In this document: positions 18,664 to 28,310 of the stretch, piece by piece | How the letters are laid out: the number at the start of each line of letters is the position of its first letter | How positions within the stretch are numbered: position 1 is the stretch's first letter | DNA from: Streptomyces sedi | GTDB taxonomy: Bacteria > Actinomycetota > Actinomycetes > Streptomycetales > Streptomycetaceae | Direction of reading: 5' to 3' | DNA length: 64,000 bases | Assembly (NCBI RefSeq): GCF_006335015.1 | Contig: NZ_VDGT01000006.1 | Location: forward strand, 1 to 64,000 | The notes under the pieces: generated by a model | Seen by the model: only the letters and a program-made list of their open reading frames with translations | Database searches by the model: none | Told to the model about the DNA's origin: nothing | Made by a program: the position numbers and the translations under genes

Positions 18664-20529
18664 ATGGGTACCCGTCACACGCAGCTCGCCCTCGGCGAGA
18701 TCCGGCCCGCCGGCTGGCTCCGCCGCCAACTCCGCCTCCAGGCCGAGGGGCTGACCGGCCGGGTCGAGGAGATATGGCCCGACCTCGGCCCCGGTTCCGG
18801 CTGGCTCGGCGGGCCGGGCGAGGACTGGGAGCGCGGCCCCTACTACCTCGACGGGCTCGTCCCGCTGGCGCACGTGCTGGACGACGCGGCCCTGCGCGAG
18901 AAGGCCGCCAGGTGGATCGAGTGGATGCTGGCCAGCCAGCGCCCGGACGGCCAGTTCGGCCCGGAGAGCAACGACGACTGGTGGCCGCGGATGGTCGCCC
19001 TCAAGGTGCTGGTGCAGCACGCCGAGGCCACCGGCGACGCACGCGTTCCCGGCTTTCTCGCCCGTTACTTCACCTACCAGTTGGCGCACCTGCCCGGCCG
19101 CCCCCTCACCGAGTGGGGCGCGGTGCGCGCCACCGAGAACGTGCTGGCCGCGCTCTGGCTGCACGCCCGCGACCCCGACCCGCGCTGGCTGGCCCTCTCC
19201 GAACTGCTGCTGGAGCAGAACGCCGACTGGGTCGGCTACCTCACCGGCGACGAGCTGATCACCGGCCCCGCCACGGTCTTCGAGCACCGCACCCACGGGC
19301 CGAACGTCGCCATGGGTCTGAAGGTCCCGGCCGTCCGCGCGCTGCTCGACGAGGCGTCCGGGCGCGGAGGGGAGGGCGGCTACGCACGGCTCACCGCCTG
19401 CCTGGCCGCGCTGGACCGCTGGCACGGCCAGGTGCACGGCATGTTCTCCGGCGACGAGTGGCTGGCCGGCCGAGAGGCGCACCACGGCATCGAGACCTGC
19501 CAGGTGATGGAGTACCTCTTCACCCTGGAGCAGTCGGCGCTCGCCTTCGGCGAGGGGGCGCTCGGCGACCTGGCCGAGCTGGTCGCGTTCAACCACCTGC
19601 CCGCCGCGTTCGACCCCGAGATGCGCGCCCACCAGTACCACCAGCAGGCCAACCAGATCTCCGCCACGGTCGCCGAGCGCCGCTGGACGCTCAGCTCGGA
19701 CGACGCCAACATCTTCGGTCTGGAGCCGCACTTCGGCTGCTGCCTGGCCAACATGCACCAGGGCTGGCCCAAGTTCGTCGCCTCGCTGTGGATGCGGTCG
19801 GTCGGCGACGACGGGCTGACGGCGTTCGCCTACGGGCCCAGCACGGTGCGCACCCGGGTCGGCGGGACCGAGGTGACCGTCGAGCAGACCACCGACTACC
19901 CGTTCGAGGAGACCGTCCGCCTCGACGTGTCGGTCTCCGCACCGGTCCGCTTCCCGCTGCGGCTGCGCGTCCCCGGCTGGTGCCGCGGCAGCGCCACCCT
20001 CACCGTCGACGGCGAACCCCACCCGCTCGCACCCGGCGCGGACGGCTACGCCGTCCTGGACCGCACCTGGTCGGGCGGCGAGACCCTGCGCCTCACCCTT
20101 CCCATGCGGCTGCGCAAGGAACGCCGCGAGCGCGGCGCGCTCGGGCTGCGCCTCGGCCCGCTGGTGCTGGTCGCGGCCGTGCCCGAGTCCTGGCGCCCGC
20201 TGCCGGACGCGCGCGGGCTCGGCGAGTGGGAGGTGGTGCCGCTCGGCTCGTGGAACCACGGCCTCTACCTCGGCGACGGCCTGGAGAACTGGCCGATCCG
20301 ACGCACCCCCGTCCCCGAGGTCCCGTTCGCCGCCGCGACCGCACCGGTCACGGTGCGCGGCCGGGGCGCCCGCGTGTACTCCTGGCGCATCGAGGACAAC
20401 TCGGCCGCCGTGCCGCCCGACAGCCCCGTCCCCGTCGGCTCCCCGCTCGGCGACCTCCGCCTTGTCCCCTACGGCTGCGCCCGCCTCCGCCTCGCGGAAC
20501 TCCCCACCGTCCTCCCGCCCCGCCGCTGA
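18664..20529 (+). CDS. GH127-family beta-L-arabinofuranosidase
   Basis: The 621-residue protein has no signal peptide, so it acts in the cytoplasm. It fits Pfam Glyco_hydro_127. In characterised members a zinc-bound cysteine is the nucleophile, held by a Glu, a Cys two residues later and a CC pair. Here E277-T-C279 and C359-C360 are visible, about 80 residues apart as in the known enzyme. E265 (in FSGDEWLAG) is a candidate acid/base. An (alpha/alpha)6-type N-terminal part to about residue 390 is followed by beta-rich domains (LRLRVPGWCRGSATLTVDG). It would release L-arabinofuranose from sugars brought in by the divergent importer. It follows lacI in the same direction and ends at a strong hairpin. 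Confidence 0.85.
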   Translation: MGTRHTQLALGEIRPAGWLRRQLRLQAEGLTGRVEEIWPDLGPGSGWLGGPGEDWERGPYYLDGLVPLAHVLDDAALREKAARWIEWMLASQRPDGQFGPESNDDWWPRMVALKVLVQHAEATGDARVPGFLARYFTYQLAHLPGRPLTEWGAVRATENVLAALWLHARDPDPRWLALSELLLEQNADWVGYLTGDELITGPATVFEHRTHGPNVAMGLKVPAVRALLDEASGRGGEGGYARLTACLAALDRWHGQVHGMFSGDEWLAGREAHHGIETCQVMEYLFTLEQSALAFGEGALGDLAELVAFNHLPAAFDPEMRAHQYHQQANQISATVAERRWTLSSDDANIFGLEPHFGCCLANMHQGWPKFVASLWMRSVGDDGLTAFAYGPSTVRTRVGGTEVTVEQTTDYPFEETVRLDVSVSAPVRFPLRLRVPGWCRGSATLTVDGEPHPLAPGADGYAVLDRTWSGGETLRLTLPMRLRKERRERGALGLRLGPLVLVAAVPESWRPLPDARGLGEWEVVPLGSWNHGLYLGDGLENWPIRRTPVPEVPFAAATAPVTVRGRGARVYSWRIEDNSAAVPPDSPVPVGSPLGDLRLVPYGCARLRLAELPTVLPPRR

Positions 20530-20535
20530 CCCGCG

Positions 20536-20571
20536 CGCCCCCGCACGCTCCTCGCGGAGCGCGCGGGGGCG
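20536..20571. terminator. Bidirectional hairpin terminator
   Basis: A 16-bp stem (one mismatch) with loop TCGC lies between the convergent GH127 gene, ending at 20529, and the reductase gene, ending at 20579. It could serve both directions. Confidence 0.75.
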
Positions 20572-20578
20572 TTCCCGA

Positions 20579-21406
20579 TCAGGACCACGTCCCCCGCGCC
20601 GCCTCCTCCGCCACGAAGTCCTCGAAGGCGATCGGCTCGCGCCCCAGCACGCGGCGCACGTCGTCCGAGGGCTCGGCCAGGTGGCCGGCGCGCAGCATCT
20701 CGAAGGTGGTGACGAGTTCGGCGAGTTCGTCCCCCGTGATCCCCTCGGCCCTCAGCTCGGCCACGTACTCCTCCGGGGTCAGGTCGACGAAGTCGATCCG
20801 GCGTCCTGAGGCTTCGGCGATCAGCCGGATCGCCTCGCCGAAGGGGAACGCGCGCGGCCCTGACACGTCGTAGGCCCGCCCGTCGAGGCCGTCCCCGGTC
20901 AGCAGCGCGGCGGCGACCTCCGCGATGTCGCGGGTGTCGACGAACGGCTCCGGCACGCCCGCCGTGGGCAACGCCAGCCGGCCGGCCCGCAGCGGGTCGC
21001 GCCAGTAGTCCTGCGAGAAGTTCTGGTGGAAGTTGTTGGCCCGGATGATCGCCCACTCCACGCCCGACTCCCGCACGGCCCGCTCGGCCTCGGCCATCTC
21101 CGGGAACGAGCCGGGCGGGCAGTGCTCCATGCCGCGCCCCGAGAGGGCGACCAGCCGCCGCACCCCGGCGTCCACCGCCCGCCGGGCGAGAAGCCCGTTC
21201 CGCCCGGGCGGCCCCGCGACCAGATAGAGGGCGCGCGCCCCCTGGAGCACCGCCGGCCACGTCGACTCGTCCGCCCAGTCGAACCGCACCTCGCCGGAAC
21301 GGGACGCCGGCCGCACCCGGTGGCCCGCGTCCCGCAGCGCACGCGTCACCAGCCGCCCGGTCTTGCCGGTACCGCCGAGGACCACGATCTCTTCGTTGTT
21401 CGTCAT
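20579..21406 (-). CDS. NmrA-like NAD(P)-binding reductase/epimerase
   Basis: The 275-residue protein starts with ATG at 21406. The N-terminal dinucleotide motif is VVLGGTGKTGRLV (G-G-x-G-x-x-G). Further marks are LYLVAGPP, RLVALSGRGMEH and PFVDTRDIAEVAAALL, the last typical of NmrA-like atypical short-chain dehydrogenases that lack the classical Tyr-Lys pair. It could be a quinone- or aldehyde-related reductase or a redox sensor. It is divergent from an AraC regulator 87 bases away, a common regulator-enzyme pairing. The substrate cannot be told from the sequence. Confidence 0.8.
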   Translation of the reverse strand: MTNNEEIVVLGGTGKTGRLVTRALRDAGHRVRPASRSGEVRFDWADESTWPAVLQGARALYLVAGPPGRNGLLARRAVDAGVRRLVALSGRGMEHCPPGSFPEMAEAERAVRESGVEWAIIRANNFHQNFSQDYWRDPLRAGRLALPTAGVPEPFVDTRDIAEVAAALLTGDGLDGRAYDVSGPRAFPFGEAIRLIAEASGRRIDFVDLTPEEYVAELRAEGITGDELAELVTTFEMLRAGHLAEPSDDVRRVLGREPIAFEDFVAEEAARGTWS

Positions 21407-21493
21407 GCCCCCAGTCAACGCGCGCCGCCGCGCGGGGGGCATGGTCGACGGTACGCGGAACATCCGCGGCCGTCCGGCCGTTGAACCCCGGCG

Positions 21494-22363
21494 ATGGACC
21501 CCTACGACGAGCTGCTCCGCGGTGTCCGGACGGACGAGGTCCGCTTCCGGCGCTTCGCGCTGTCGCCCCCGTGGACGCTGCCGCTTGAGGGCGGCGCCGG
21601 CTGTCTGACGCTGGTCGCGCCGCTGCGCGGCGGCGGCTGGGTCGAGGGCGCGCCGGGCGAGGACGGCGCACGCCCCCGGCGCTTCGGCGCGCACGACGCG
21701 GTGGTCCTCCGTGGCCCCGGCCGCGGCCGGCTGACCGACCACCCCGGCGGGGGCAGGCCCGCCGGCGGGCGGGAGCCGACCGTGCTGCTGGTCGGGACGT
21801 ACCGGGTGACCGGCGAGCTCTCACGGCGGCTGCTCGGCCTGCTGCCGCCGACGCTGCTGGTGGACGGCGAGGAGGACGACTGCGCCCCGCTGATGGACTT
21901 CCTCGACACGCAGGTCGCGGCCTCCCCACCGGAGCAACAGGCCGTGCTGGACCGGCTCTTCGACTGGCTGCTGGTCTGCACCCTGCGCAGCTGGTTCGAC
22001 GGTCCCGAGGCCGCCGCCACGCCCGGGCTGCTCCCCGCGCTGGGCGACCCGGTGGTGGGCCCCGCGCTGCGCGCGCTGCACGCCGCGCCGGCACGCCCGT
22101 GGACGCTGGCCGCCCTCGCGCGGGAGGCGGGGGTGTCGCGGACGACCCTGGCGGGCCGGTTCACCCGGCTCGTGGGCGAGCCGCCGCTGACCTATCTCAC
22201 CGAGTGGCGCATGTCGCTCGCCGCCGAGCTGCTGACCGAGTCGAAGGCGCCGCTCGCCTCGGTGGCCCAACGCGTGGGCTACGCCGACGCGTTCGGCTTC
22301 AGCACCGCCTTCAAACGGGTCCACGGCACCAGCCCCAGCACCTACCGCGCCACCCGCGCCTGA
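21494..22363 (+). CDS. AraC-family transcriptional regulator with cupin-like N-terminal domain
   Basis: The 289-residue protein has an N-terminal cupin-type sensor (about residues 1-170; LSPPWTLPLEGGAGCLTLV) and a C-terminal double helix-turn-helix (about 190-287). The second HTH is clear: APLASVAQRVGYADAFGFST, then AFKRVHGTSPSTYR. This architecture is common in regulators that control a neighbouring dehydrogenase gene. The divergent NmrA-like gene is the natural candidate target. Convergent with hisF; a hairpin at 22376-22403 lies between. Confidence 0.86.
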   Translation: MDPYDELLRGVRTDEVRFRRFALSPPWTLPLEGGAGCLTLVAPLRGGGWVEGAPGEDGARPRRFGAHDAVVLRGPGRGRLTDHPGGGRPAGGREPTVLLVGTYRVTGELSRRLLGLLPPTLLVDGEEDDCAPLMDFLDTQVAASPPEQQAVLDRLFDWLLVCTLRSWFDGPEAAATPGLLPALGDPVVGPALRALHAAPARPWTLAALAREAGVSRTTLAGRFTRLVGEPPLTYLTEWRMSLAAELLTESKAPLASVAQRVGYADAFGFSTAFKRVHGTSPSTYRATRA

Positions 22364-22375
22364 CCGGCCGAGCAG

Positions 22376-22403
22376 GGGGCGCGGGGAACGGCGCGAGCGC
22401 CCC
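22376..22403. terminator. Hairpin of the common Streptomyces GGGGCGCGGGGAAC type
   Basis: GGGGCGC and GCGCCCC form a perfect 7-bp stem. The loop region GGGGAACGGCGCGA resembles a short sequence often seen after Streptomyces genes. It lies between the convergent AraC gene and hisF. Confidence 0.55.
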
Positions 22404-22452
22404 ACCACCGGGCCGCGGACGGCAACCCCGCCGACGCCCCGCGCGCCCGCGG

Positions 22453-23223
22453 CTAGCGGACCTCGTGGCCCGCCGCCCGCAACGTGGACTTCACCTCGCC
22501 GACGCGCAGCTCACCGAAGTGGAAGACGGAGGCCGCCAGCACCGCGTCCGCGCCCGCCTCGACGGCCGGCGGGAAGTCGGCGAGGCCGCCCGCGCCGCCC
22601 GAGGCGATGACGGGGATCACGACCCGCGCCCGCACCGCCGCCGTCAACTCCGTGTCGTAGCCGTCCCTGGTGCCGTCCGCGTCCATCGAGTTGAGCAGGA
22701 TCTCCCCCGCCCCCAGCCCGGCCGCGCGCTCCGCCCACTCCACCGCGTCGATCCCGGTGCCGCGCCGCCCGCCGTGGGTGGTGACCTCGAACCCGGACGC
22801 CGTCTCCGTGCCGGGCGGGCAGCGGCGGGCGTCGACGGAGAGCACCAGCACCTGGCGGCCGAAGCGCTCGGCGATCTCCCGGATCAGCTCGGGCCGCGCG
22901 ATGGCCGCCGTGTTGACCCCGACCTTGTCGGCGCCGGCCCGCAGCAGCCGGTCCACGTCCTCGGTGGTGCGGACGCCGCCGCCCACGGTCAACGGGATGA
23001 AGACCTGCTCGGCGGTGCGGCGCACCACGTCGTAGGTGGTCTCCCGGTCCCCCGACGAGGCGGTGATGTCGAGGAACGTCAACTCGTCGGCGCCCTCCGC
23101 GTCGTAGACCTTCGCCATCTCCACCGGGTCGCCGGCGTCCCGCAGGTTCTGGAAGTTGACGCCCTTGACCACCCGGCCGGCGTCCACGTCCAGGCACGGG
23201 ATCACCCGCACCGCCACGCCCAT
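22453..23223 (-). CDS. hisF: Imidazole glycerol phosphate synthase, cyclase subunit
   Basis: The 256-residue TIM-barrel protein starts with ATG at 23223, sharing one base with the RidA-like stop. With HisH it makes imidazole glycerol phosphate and AICAR from PRFAR and ammonia. Visible marks are [15 protein letters not shown], in which the Asp is the catalytic acid, [22 protein letters not shown] and [14 protein letters not shown], the phosphate-binding loop. Length matches the family. It is the last gene of the his operon. In the Streptomyces genomes I recall, trp genes follow nearby; here an AraC regulator does. Confidence 0.95.
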   Translation of the reverse strand: MGVAVRVIPCLDVDAGRVVKGVNFQNLRDAGDPVEMAKVYDAEGADELTFLDITASSGDRETTYDVVRRTAEQVFIPLTVGGGVRTTEDVDRLLRAGADKVGVNTAAIARPELIREIAERFGRQVLVLSVDARRCPPGTETASGFEVTTHGGRRGTGIDAVEWAERAAGLGAGEILLNSMDADGTRDGYDTELTAAVRARVVIPVIASGGAGGLADFPPAVEAGADAVLAASVFHFGELRVGEVKSTLRAAGHEVR

Positions 23224-23621
23224 CAGGAACCGCCCCCCCGGTACGCCTCCAACTCGACCTGGACCAGCACCCGCGAGTCGGGGAAGCCCACCACCAGCAC
23301 CGTGCACACCGGCCGCACCCCGCCGAACACCTCGCGGTGCGCCAGCGTCGCGTCCTCCGCGTCCCGGCCGTGCGCCAGGTAGAGACGGGTGCGCACCACG
23401 TCCGCCGCGCCGAGCCCGAACGGCTCCAGCGCCGCGACGGCGTCGGCCAGCGCCGAACGCGTCTGCTCGTACGGGTCGCCGAGCGCCGCCGCCCCGGCCG
23501 CCGGCGGGAGCGTGCCGCCGACCAGCACCAGCGGGCCGGCCGCCACCGCCGTCGAGGCGCCCACCGCCCGCTCCCACTCGGCCTCGCCGCCCTCACGGCG
23601 CACCGCCGTCGGCTCGGTCAT
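23223..23621 (-). CDS. RidA/YjgF-like protein in the his operon
   Basis: The 132-residue protein lies between priA and hisF, overlapping both (ATGA at its start). The fold marks of the RidA family are visible: [47 protein letters not shown] (abridged here as the central helix) and the final LVQVELEAY strand. RidA proteins hydrolyse reactive imine/enamine intermediates of PLP enzymes. The usual conserved Arg before the last strand is not obvious, so this may be a non-deaminase subgroup. Its fixed place in the operon suggests a link to histidine or tryptophan metabolism. Confidence 0.8.
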   Translation of the reverse strand: MTEPTAVRREGGEAEWERAVGASTAVAAGPLVLVGGTLPPAAGAAALGDPYEQTRSALADAVAALEPFGLGAADVVRTRLYLAHGRDAEDATLAHREVFGGVRPVCTVLVVGFPDSRVLVQVELEAYRGGGS

Positions 23622-24376
23622 GCGGCGGCCACCGTCTCCAGCGCCTCCTCCAGGCTGAACGCCCGCGCGTACAGGGCCTTGCCGACGATGGCGCCCTCCA
23701 CGCCCAGCGGCACGAGGCCGGCGATGGCCCGCAGGTCGTCCAGCGAGGAGACCCCGCCGGAGGCCACGACCGGGCGGTCGGTCGCGGCGCAGACGTTCCT
23801 CAGCAGGTCGAGGTTGGGGCCCTGGAGGGTGCCGTCCTTGTTGATGTCGGTCACCACGTACCGGGCGCAGCCCTCCGCGTCGAGCCGCTCCAGCGTCTCG
23901 TAGAGGTCGCCGCCGTCCCGGGTCCATCCGCGCCCGCGCAGCGTGGTGCCGCGCACGTCGAGGCCGACGGCGATCCGGTCGCCGTGCTCGGCGATGGCCC
24001 TGGCGACCCACTCGGGGGTCTCCAGCGCCGCCGTGCCCAGGTTGACCCGGGTGCAGCCGGTGGCGAGCGCGGCGGCCAGGGTCTCGTCGTCCCTGATACC
24101 GCCGGACAGCTCGACCTCGATCTCCATGGCGGCGGTCACCTCGGCGATCCGCGCGCGGTTGTCCCCGGTGCCGAACGCGGCGTCGAGGTCGACCAGGTGC
24201 AGCCACCGGGCGCCGGCGCGCTGCCAGGTGAGCGCGGCGGCCAGCGGGTCGCCGTAGGAGGTCTCGCTGCCCGACTCGCCGTGGACCAGGCGGACCGCCT
24301 GGCCGTCGCGCACGTCGACGGCCGGCAGCAGCTCCAGCGTGCGGGAGGCGGGGGTGGTGTCGGTCTGGGTCGTCAC
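23618..24376 (-). CDS. priA: Phosphoribosyl isomerase A (bifunctional HisA/TrpF)
   Basis: The 252-residue (beta-alpha)8 barrel catalyses ProFAR isomerisation in histidine synthesis. In Streptomyces and Mycobacterium the same enzyme also does the TrpF step of tryptophan synthesis, because trpF is missing. Visible marks are [15 protein letters not shown] with catalytic Asp, [44 protein letters not shown] with the second catalytic Asp, and [14 protein letters not shown]. The GTG start overlaps the hisH stop and its own stop overlaps the RidA-like start. Dual activity is inferred from the lineage. Confidence 0.93.
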   Translation of the reverse strand: MTTQTDTTPASRTLELLPAVDVRDGQAVRLVHGESGSETSYGDPLAAALTWQRAGARWLHLVDLDAAFGTGDNRARIAEVTAAMEIEVELSGGIRDDETLAAALATGCTRVNLGTAALETPEWVARAIAEHGDRIAVGLDVRGTTLRGRGWTRDGGDLYETLERLDAEGCARYVVTDINKDGTLQGPNLDLLRNVCAATDRPVVASGGVSSLDDLRAIAGLVPLGVEGAIVGKALYARAFSLEEALETVAAA

Positions 24377-25020
24377 AGGGTCTCAATCCAGTTGGTGAGG
24401 AGGTGGGCTCCGGCGTCACCGGACTTCTCCGGGTGGAACTGGGTGGCCCACAGCGGGCCGTTCTCCACGGCGGCGACGAAGGGCCGGCCGTGCGTGGACC
24501 AGCTGACCTTCGGCGGCACGACGGCGGCGCTCCCGGAGGGCGGCAGGGGGAAGTCGTGGACGGCGTAGGAGTGGACGAAGTAGTACCGCTCCTCGGGCCC
24601 GAGGCCGGCGAAGAGCCGCGAGCCCTCGGCGGCGTCCACCGTGTTCCACCCCATGTGGGGCACGACCTCGGCCTTCAGCGGGCCGACGGTGCCCGGCCAC
24701 TCGGCCAGGCCCTCGGACTCCACGCCGTGCTCGACGCCCCGGGCGAAGAGGATCTGCATCCCGACGCAGATCCCCAGCACCGGCCGGCCGCCGGCCAGTC
24801 GGCGCTCCACGGCCCAGTCGCCCCTGGCCTCGCGCAGCCCCGCCATGCACGCGGCGAACGCGCCGACGCCGGGGACCAGCAGCCCGTCGGCGGCCAGCGC
24901 GGTCTCCAGGTCCCGGGTGATCCGCACCGAGGCGCCGGCGCGCGCGACCGCGCGCTCGGCCGAACGGACGTTGCCGAAGCCGTAGTCGAAGACGACCACG
25001 GACTTCTTCGGGGCGCTCAC
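24373..25020 (-). CDS. hisH: Imidazole glycerol phosphate synthase, glutaminase subunit
   Basis: The 215-residue class-I glutamine amidotransferase supplies ammonia to HisF. The GTG at 25020 overlaps the stop of the 53-residue membrane protein gene, which fixes the start. Catalytic features are GVGAFAACM (oxyanion region), [13 protein letters not shown] with the nucleophile Cys, and [10 protein letters not shown] with the catalytic His and Glu. Length is normal. It belongs to the coupled his operon. Confidence 0.94.
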   Translation of the reverse strand: MSAPKKSVVVFDYGFGNVRSAERAVARAGASVRITRDLETALAADGLLVPGVGAFAACMAGLREARGDWAVERRLAGGRPVLGICVGMQILFARGVEHGVESEGLAEWPGTVGPLKAEVVPHMGWNTVDAAEGSRLFAGLGPEERYYFVHSYAVHDFPLPPSGSAAVVPPKVSWSTHGRPFVAAVENGPLWATQFHPEKSGDAGAHLLTNWIETL

Positions 25021-25178
25021 CAGACGTCCAGCCGCAGCACGCCGGCCACCAGGCACAGCGCGCTGGCGATGGCCAGCAGCACGATGACGCCCCGGGGCAG
25101 GCCCTGCTTGGCGAACGAGTACACGCCGGTGCCGAGGAAGAGGCCGGCGGCGATCAGCAGCGTGGACGTGCCGTTCAC
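25017..25178 (-). CDS. Small membrane protein in the his operon
   Basis: The 53-residue protein starts at a GTG overlapping the hisB stop (GTGA), and its stop overlaps the hisH start (GTGA). It has two hydrophobic segments, [19 protein letters not shown] and [20 protein letters not shown], joined by KQGLPRG, so it is probably a two-helix inner-membrane hairpin. No known function or motif. Overlap at both ends shows it is translated as part of the histidine operon. Confidence 0.75.
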   Translation of the reverse strand: MNGTSTLLIAAGLFLGTGVYSFAKQGLPRGVIVLLAIASALCLVAGVLRLDVW

Positions 25179-25765
25179 AGGGCGCCCTTGGTGGAGGGCA
25201 CGCCGGTCTGCCGGGGGTCGATCTCGCTGGCGTAGCGCAGCGCCCTGGCCAGCGCCTTGAACTGGCACTCGACGATGTGGTGCGCGTTCCTCCCGTAGGG
25301 AACGTCGACGTGCAGCGCGACCTGCGCCTGGGCGACGAAGGACTCCAGGATGTGGCGGGTCATCGTCGTGTCGTAGGAGCCGATCATCGGCGCCATGCCC
25401 GCCGGCTCCGAGTGCACCAGGTAGGGGCGTCCCGAGAGGTCGACGGTGACCCGGGCCAGGGACTCGTCGAGCGGCACCGAGGCGTCGGCGAAGCGCGTGA
25501 TGCCGCGCTTGTCGCCGAGCGCCTGCCGGAACGCGGCGCCCAGCGCCAACGCCGTGTCCTCGATGGTGTGGTGGCTGTCGATGTGCAGGTCACCGTCGGT
25601 CTTGACGGACAGGTCGAAGAGACCGTGCCGCCCGAGTTGGTCCAACATGTGGTCGAAGAAGCCCACCCCGGTGGACACCTCGACCGCTCCCGTGCCGTCC
25701 AGATCGATCTGGACGGTGACGGACGTCTCCTTGGTGGTGCGCTCCACCCGACCCACGCGGCTCAT
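25175..25765 (-). CDS. hisB: Imidazoleglycerol-phosphate dehydratase
   Basis: The 196-residue protein is the monofunctional dehydratase of histidine synthesis (no phosphatase domain). It turns imidazole glycerol phosphate into imidazole acetol phosphate. The two manganese-binding motifs of the family are visible: [14 protein letters not shown] and [10 protein letters not shown] early, and [18 protein letters not shown] late. The ATG overlaps the hisC stop (ATGA). The N-terminus [14 protein letters not shown] is normal for actinobacterial HisB. Confidence 0.95.
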   Translation of the reverse strand: MSRVGRVERTTKETSVTVQIDLDGTGAVEVSTGVGFFDHMLDQLGRHGLFDLSVKTDGDLHIDSHHTIEDTALALGAAFRQALGDKRGITRFADASVPLDESLARVTVDLSGRPYLVHSEPAGMAPMIGSYDTTMTRHILESFVAQAQVALHVDVPYGRNAHHIVECQFKALARALRYASEIDPRQTGVPSTKGAL

Positions 25766-26886
25766 TCGTCGCTCTCCTTCGTCACTGCGCGTACCGCGTC
25801 CAGAAACGCGTCGTTCTCCGCCCGGGTGCCGGTGGTGACCCGCAACCGCCCCGGCACGCCGTTGTCCCGCACCAGCACCCCGTGGTCCAGCAGCCGGCGC
25901 CAGACGGCGGCGGCGTCCGCGAACCGGCCGAACTGCACGAAGTTGGCGTCCGACTCGGTGACGTCCAGGCCCAGCGCCCGCAGCTCCTCGACCACCCGGT
26001 CCCGCTCGCCCTTCAGCTCCTCGACGAAGCCGAGCAGCGTGTCGGCGAACTCCAGGGCGGCGCCCGCCGTGGCCTGGGTGACCGCCGACAGGTGGTACGG
26101 CAGCCGCACCAGCTGGACGGCGTCCACCACGGCGCGGTCGGCCGCCAGATACCCGAGCCGCAGCCCGGCGGCGCCGAACGCCTTGGACATGGTGCGGGTG
26201 AGGACCAGCGTCGGCCGGCCCTCGATCAGCGGCAGCGTGGAGGGGCGGTGGCTGAACTCCGCGTACGCCTCGTCCACCACCACCAGCGCCCCGCGCCCGT
26301 CCACGGAGCGCCGGGCGTCCTGCGCGGCCTCGTACAGCGCCAGGATCGTCTCCGCCGGCAGGGCGGTGCCCGTCGGGTTGTTCGGCGAGCAGAGGAAGAC
26401 GACCTCGGGGCGGCGCTCGCGGATGAGGGCCTCGGCCGCCGCCACGTCGATGGCGAACTCCTCGGTGCGCGGCCCGGAGATCCAGCCGGTGCCGGTGCCC
26501 CTGGCGATCAGGGAGTGCATCGAGTACGACGGGTCGAAGCCCAGCGCGGTGCGCCCCGGGCCGCCGAACGCCTGGAGCAGCTGCTGGAGCACCTCGTTGG
26601 AGCCGTTGGCCGCCCAGACCTGGGCGGGCTCCAGCGGATGCCCGGTGGTCGCGGTCAGATAGGCGGCGAGCTGGGCGCGGAGCGCGACCGCGTCCCGGTC
26701 CGGGTAGCGGTTGAGCGTGCGCGAGGCGTCGGCGACCCGCTCGGCGATCCGCCGCACCAGCGCCTCGGGCAGCGGGTGCGGGCTCTCGTTCGTGTTCAAC
26801 TGGACGGGAACGTCCAACTGCGGGGCGCCGTAGGGGGACTTGCCGCGCAGCTCGTCCCGCAGGGGGAGCTGGTCGATGCCGGTCAC
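25762..26886 (-). CDS. hisC: Histidinol-phosphate aminotransferase
   Basis: The 374-residue class-I/II PLP aminotransferase makes histidinol phosphate from imidazole acetol phosphate and glutamate. The GTG at 26886 overlaps the hisD stop. Visible marks are [45 protein letters not shown] with the PLP-contacting Asn, VVDEAYAEF with the PLP Asp and Tyr, and [18 protein letters not shown] with the lysine that binds PLP. Length is typical. Confidence 0.95.
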   Translation of the reverse strand: MTGIDQLPLRDELRGKSPYGAPQLDVPVQLNTNESPHPLPEALVRRIAERVADASRTLNRYPDRDAVALRAQLAAYLTATTGHPLEPAQVWAANGSNEVLQQLLQAFGGPGRTALGFDPSYSMHSLIARGTGTGWISGPRTEEFAIDVAAAEALIRERRPEVVFLCSPNNPTGTALPAETILALYEAAQDARRSVDGRGALVVVDEAYAEFSHRPSTLPLIEGRPTLVLTRTMSKAFGAAGLRLGYLAADRAVVDAVQLVRLPYHLSAVTQATAGAALEFADTLLGFVEELKGERDRVVEELRALGLDVTESDANFVQFGRFADAAAVWRRLLDHGVLVRDNGVPGRLRVTTGTRAENDAFLDAVRAVTKESDE

Positions 26887-28217
26887 GTGCGGGGAGGTAC
26901 CTTCCACTCGAACCTGGCCCTGACCGCCGACCCGTGCGCCGGCAGGTCCTCGGCCTCGGACAGCGTCACCACCTCGGCGGCGACCCCGGCCAGCGCCTCG
27001 CGGTCGTAGGCGACGACCTGCACGCCGCGCAGGAAGGAGCGCACCGAGAGACCGGAGGAGTGGCAGGCGCAGCCGCCGGTCGGCAGGACGTGGTTGGAGC
27101 CGGCGCAGTAGTCGCCCAGGGAGACGGGGGCGTGCGGCCCGACGAAGATCGCCCCCGCGTTGGTCACCCGGGCGGCGACGCCGGCCGCGTCCTCGGTCTG
27201 GATCTCCAGGTGCTCGGCGGCGTAGGCGTCGACGACGGCCAGGCCGCGGTCGAGGTCGGCGACCAGCACCGTGTACGACTGGCGTCCGCCGAGGGCGGTG
27301 GTGATCCGCTCGCGGTGGCGGGCCGCGGCGACCTGGGTGGCCAGCTCGGCGTCGACCGCGTCGGCCAGCTCCTCGGACGGGGTGACCAGCACGGCGGCGG
27401 CCAGCTCGTCGTGCTCGGCCTGGCTGATCAGGTCGGCGGCGACCAGCACCGGGTCGGCCGAGGCGTCGGCGAGCACCGCGATCTCGGTGGGTCCCGCCTC
27501 GGCGTCGATGCCGACAACGCCCTTGAGCAGGCGCTTCGCCGCGGCGACATACACGTTCCCCGGGCCGGTGACGAGCCGGACGGGGCGGCACTCCTCCGTG
27601 CCGTGGGCGAACATCGCCACCGCCTGGGCGCCGCCCGCCGCGTGCACCTCGTCGACGCCGAGCAGCGCGCAGGCCGCCAGGATCGTCGGGTGCGGCAGGC
27701 CGTCGCTCCACTCGACGCCCGGGGTGCGCTGCGGCGGGGAGGTGACCGCGAGGGAGCCGACGCCCGCCTCCTGGGCCGGGACCACGTTCATCACGACGGA
27801 GGACGGGTAGACCGCCTGGCCGCCCGGGACGTAGAGGCCGACCCGCTCGACCGGCACCCACCGCTCGGTGACCGTGCCGCCGGGGACGACGGTGACCGTG
27901 CGGTCCTCGCCGCGCTGCGCCGCGTGGACCGTGCGCGCCCGGCGGATCGACTCCTCCAGGGCGGAGCGGACCTCGGGGTCCAGCTCCTCCAGCGCGCGCG
28001 CCAGCGCCTCGGCCGGCACCCGGGTGCGGGTGAGGGTGACGCCGTCGAACCGCCGCGCGTAGTCGATCAGCGCCGCGGTGCCCCGATGGCGCACGTCCTC
28101 GCAGATGGGCCGCACCTTCTCCAGGGCGGCCTCGACGTCGAGTTCGGCGCGGGGCAGCAACGCGCGGTCGACGGCCCCGGAGGCCGGGTCGTCCCGCAGA
28201 TCGATTCGCTTCAGCAC
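26883..28217 (-). CDS. hisD: Histidinol dehydrogenase
   Basis: The 444-residue zinc enzyme performs the last two oxidations to histidine with NAD+. Marks visible in order are [20 protein letters not shown], the NAD region [12 protein letters not shown] and [17 protein letters not shown] (zinc-binding Gln/His), and [17 protein letters not shown] near the C-terminus with the catalytic histidine region. It heads an eight-gene operon in which each start touches the previous stop. The GTG start lacks a clear ribosome-binding site, so initiation may be leaderless. It is divergent from the Lon-domain gene. Confidence 0.95.
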   Translation of the reverse strand: MLKRIDLRDDPASGAVDRALLPRAELDVEAALEKVRPICEDVRHRGTAALIDYARRFDGVTLTRTRVPAEALARALEELDPEVRSALEESIRRARTVHAAQRGEDRTVTVVPGGTVTERWVPVERVGLYVPGGQAVYPSSVVMNVVPAQEAGVGSLAVTSPPQRTPGVEWSDGLPHPTILAACALLGVDEVHAAGGAQAVAMFAHGTEECRPVRLVTGPGNVYVAAAKRLLKGVVGIDAEAGPTEIAVLADASADPVLVAADLISQAEHDELAAAVLVTPSEELADAVDAELATQVAAARHRERITTALGGRQSYTVLVADLDRGLAVVDAYAAEHLEIQTEDAAGVAARVTNAGAIFVGPHAPVSLGDYCAGSNHVLPTGGCACHSSGLSVRSFLRGVQVVAYDREALAGVAAEVVTLSEAEDLPAHGSAVRARFEWKVPPRT

Positions 28218-28310
28218 GTGTCACAGTCTCGCAGACGGGTACGACAGCGCCGCGGCACGTTTCACGATGCGGTCCCGGCGTTCCGGCTCGTACGGATAGG
28301 CTGGCCGGTT

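Noticed and set aside
23223..23621. Classical RidA deaminase assignment for the his-operon protein
   Set aside because: The conserved Arg of the deaminase subgroup is not visible, so only family-level membership is reported.
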